Notes under the pieces: generated by a model
What the model was told of the DNA's origin: nothing
What the model saw: only the letters and a program-made list of their open reading frames with translations
Database searches by the model: none
Position numbers and translations under genes: made by a program
From: Granulicella mallensis
GTDB lineage: Bacteria > Acidobacteriota > Terriglobia > Terriglobales > Acidobacteriaceae
Length of the DNA: 64,000 bases
Reading direction: 5' to 3'
Assembly: GCF_014203225.1 (NCBI RefSeq)
Contig: NZ_JACHIO010000004.1
Location: 248,001 to 312,000 of the forward strand
Shown here: in pieces, positions 63,282 through 64,000 of the stretch
How the letters are laid out: each line of letters opens with the position of its first letter
How positions within the stretch are numbered: position 1 is the stretch's first letter

Positions 63282-63842
63282 CTACGATTGACCCACCAGC
63301 CATTGCTCTACCTCAGCGAGTGACTCCACCACCCGATGCAGTCCCTCACAGGGTACGCTCTCCGTTCCGCGCAGCAGGAACGCCTGTTTCAGCCCCGCGG
63401 CATTTGCCGCCGCGATGTCCGAGCAACGATCGCCAACCAGGACCGACTGCGAAAGATCGATCCACTCTTCACTGGCTGCGCGCCTCAACATTCCGGCGCC
63501 GGGTTTACGGTCTTCATGCTCGCGCTTGTATTCCCCGACACCGTGGACCGGGTGATAGGGGCAGTGATACACAGCGTTGAGCGTAATGCCATCGCGAGCA
63601 AGCTCTGAGCGCATCCACGTCATCAGGTCCTCGAACTGTTGCGGCGTATAGTAGCCGCGCGCGATGCCCGACTGGTTCGTCACCACAATCAACTTGTAAC
63701 CCAGCGACTGCGCCGTGCGGCAGAGCGGGACGATGCCCTCAACCCAACGAACATCCTCAGGACGATACAGGTAGCCAACCTCATGGTTCACGACCCCATC
63801 GCGGTCGAGAAACAGGGCACGCACTTTGGCGGGTGAGGTCAT
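63282..63842 (-). CDS. gmhB: D-glycero-D-manno-heptose 1,7-bisphosphate phosphatase
   Basis: A 186-residue HAD-type phosphatase of the GmhB family. The nucleophile motif is FLDRDGVVN, followed by the Thr motif IVVTNQSGIARGYY, a zinc-binding segment (YHCPYHPVHG, with one Cys and several His), and the C-terminal Lys/Asp motifs RKPGAGMLRRA and LVGDRCSDIAAANAAG. It removes the 7-phosphate in nucleotide-activated heptose synthesis, which fits the nearby GT9 heptosyltransferase. GGAGGAG precedes the ATG, which overlaps the end of the upstream gene by ATGA. The zinc loop has fewer Cys than the E. coli enzyme. Confidence 0.9.
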   Translation of the reverse strand: MTSPAKVRALFLDRDGVVNHEVGYLYRPEDVRWVEGIVPLCRTAQSLGYKLIVVTNQSGIARGYYTPQQFEDLMTWMRSELARDGITLNAVYHCPYHPVHGVGEYKREHEDRKPGAGMLRRAASEEWIDLSQSVLVGDRCSDIAAANAAGLKQAFLLRGTESVPCEGLHRVVESLAEVEQWLVGQS

Positions 63843-64000
63843 GGGCGTGCTCCTCCAAGTTGGACCAGCGCCGGCACAGGCGTGTGTTTGGGAGTACGAA
63901 CGCGCGGCAGCAACTCACGGCCTTCGCGCCTGGCAACGAGCAGCGTCTCGACCTCTCCGAGCGCCATCGCGGGCGTGATCTGGCGGACACAACCGTTGTG
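63839..64000 (-). CDS. C-terminal end of a gene cut by the window edge
   Basis: The last 53 residues of a protein read HNGCVRQITPAMALGEV, then ETLLVARREGRELLPRVRTPKHTPVPALVQLGGARP, and stop at 63839. The stop overlaps the gmhB start by four bases (ATGA), so the two are translationally coupled and this is likely another heptose or surface-glycan gene (for example an isomerase, kinase or nucleotidyltransferase), but the fragment is too short to name. Confidence 0.6.
   Translation of the reverse strand, partial: HNGCVRQITPAMALGEVETLLVARREGRELLPRVRTPKHTPVPALVQLGGARP

Noticed and set aside
1-64000. tRNA, rRNA, CRISPR arrays, transposases or phage genes
   Set aside because: None could be recognised by eye on either strand; a tRNA scan would be decisive.

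Overview
The window most likely comes from an acidobacterium of the Terriglobia type (Acidobacteriaceae: Edaphobacter, Granulicella, Terriglobus and relatives). This is inferred from gene content: Oar-like TonB receptors with an N-terminal carboxypeptidase-regulatory domain, many secreted glycoside hydrolases, small Gly/Tyr-rich secreted proteins, palindromic intergenic repeats and moderately high GC. No rRNA, tRNA, CRISPR array, insertion sequence or prophage was seen.

Layout. 1-5.4 kb: a cut gene, a secreted peptidase-MA-like metalloprotease, and a bufferin-type operon (small Cys-rich precursor, MNIO/DUF692 enzyme, DUF2063 partner, periplasmic thioredoxin-domain protein). 5.4-9.5 kb: a Tat-type cupin, a secreted protein of unknown role, and a CpxRA-like two-component system whose probable binding sites (TGTCGA-N4-TGTCG) lie at both ends. 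9.5-20.2 kb: a TetR regulator and an RND efflux operon (adaptor, two different permeases, outer-membrane factor, small membrane protein); matching palindromic operators precede tetR and the pump.

20.4-47.9 kb: an accessory glycan-degradation region with a strong chitin theme. It holds a beta-helix/FnIII/malectin protein, a GH9 enzyme resembling exo-glucosaminidases, two GH18 chitinases, a NagX/HGSNAT-like membrane protein, a GH20 hexosaminidase, two large TonB receptors (one frameshifted), an APC permease, a PfkB kinase, an esterase and a ROK regulator. One TonB receptor and one chitinase share a 39-bp promoter/operator block, which suggests a common regulator. 45.9-52.6 kb: a GT39-like membrane protein, an Aas-like acyl-ACP synthetase/acyltransferase fusion and a GH5 glucanase with a long structured leader.

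52.7-58.7 kb: an extra ribosomal protein S4 with a small companion gene, two palindromic repeat clusters, a GH28-like enzyme, a small secreted protein and a BtuB-like TonB receptor. 58.7-64 kb: gatA and gatC (gatB is not here), a DUF721/DciA-like protein, and surface-polysaccharide genes (GT9 heptosyltransferase, initiating sugar transferase, GmhB phosphatase, and a gene cut by the window end).

The parts most worth following up are the bufferin operon, the three phased repeats around the two-component system, the shared TTGACC/GATAC promoter block, and the S4 paralogue. All family calls come from reading motifs; no database search was run.
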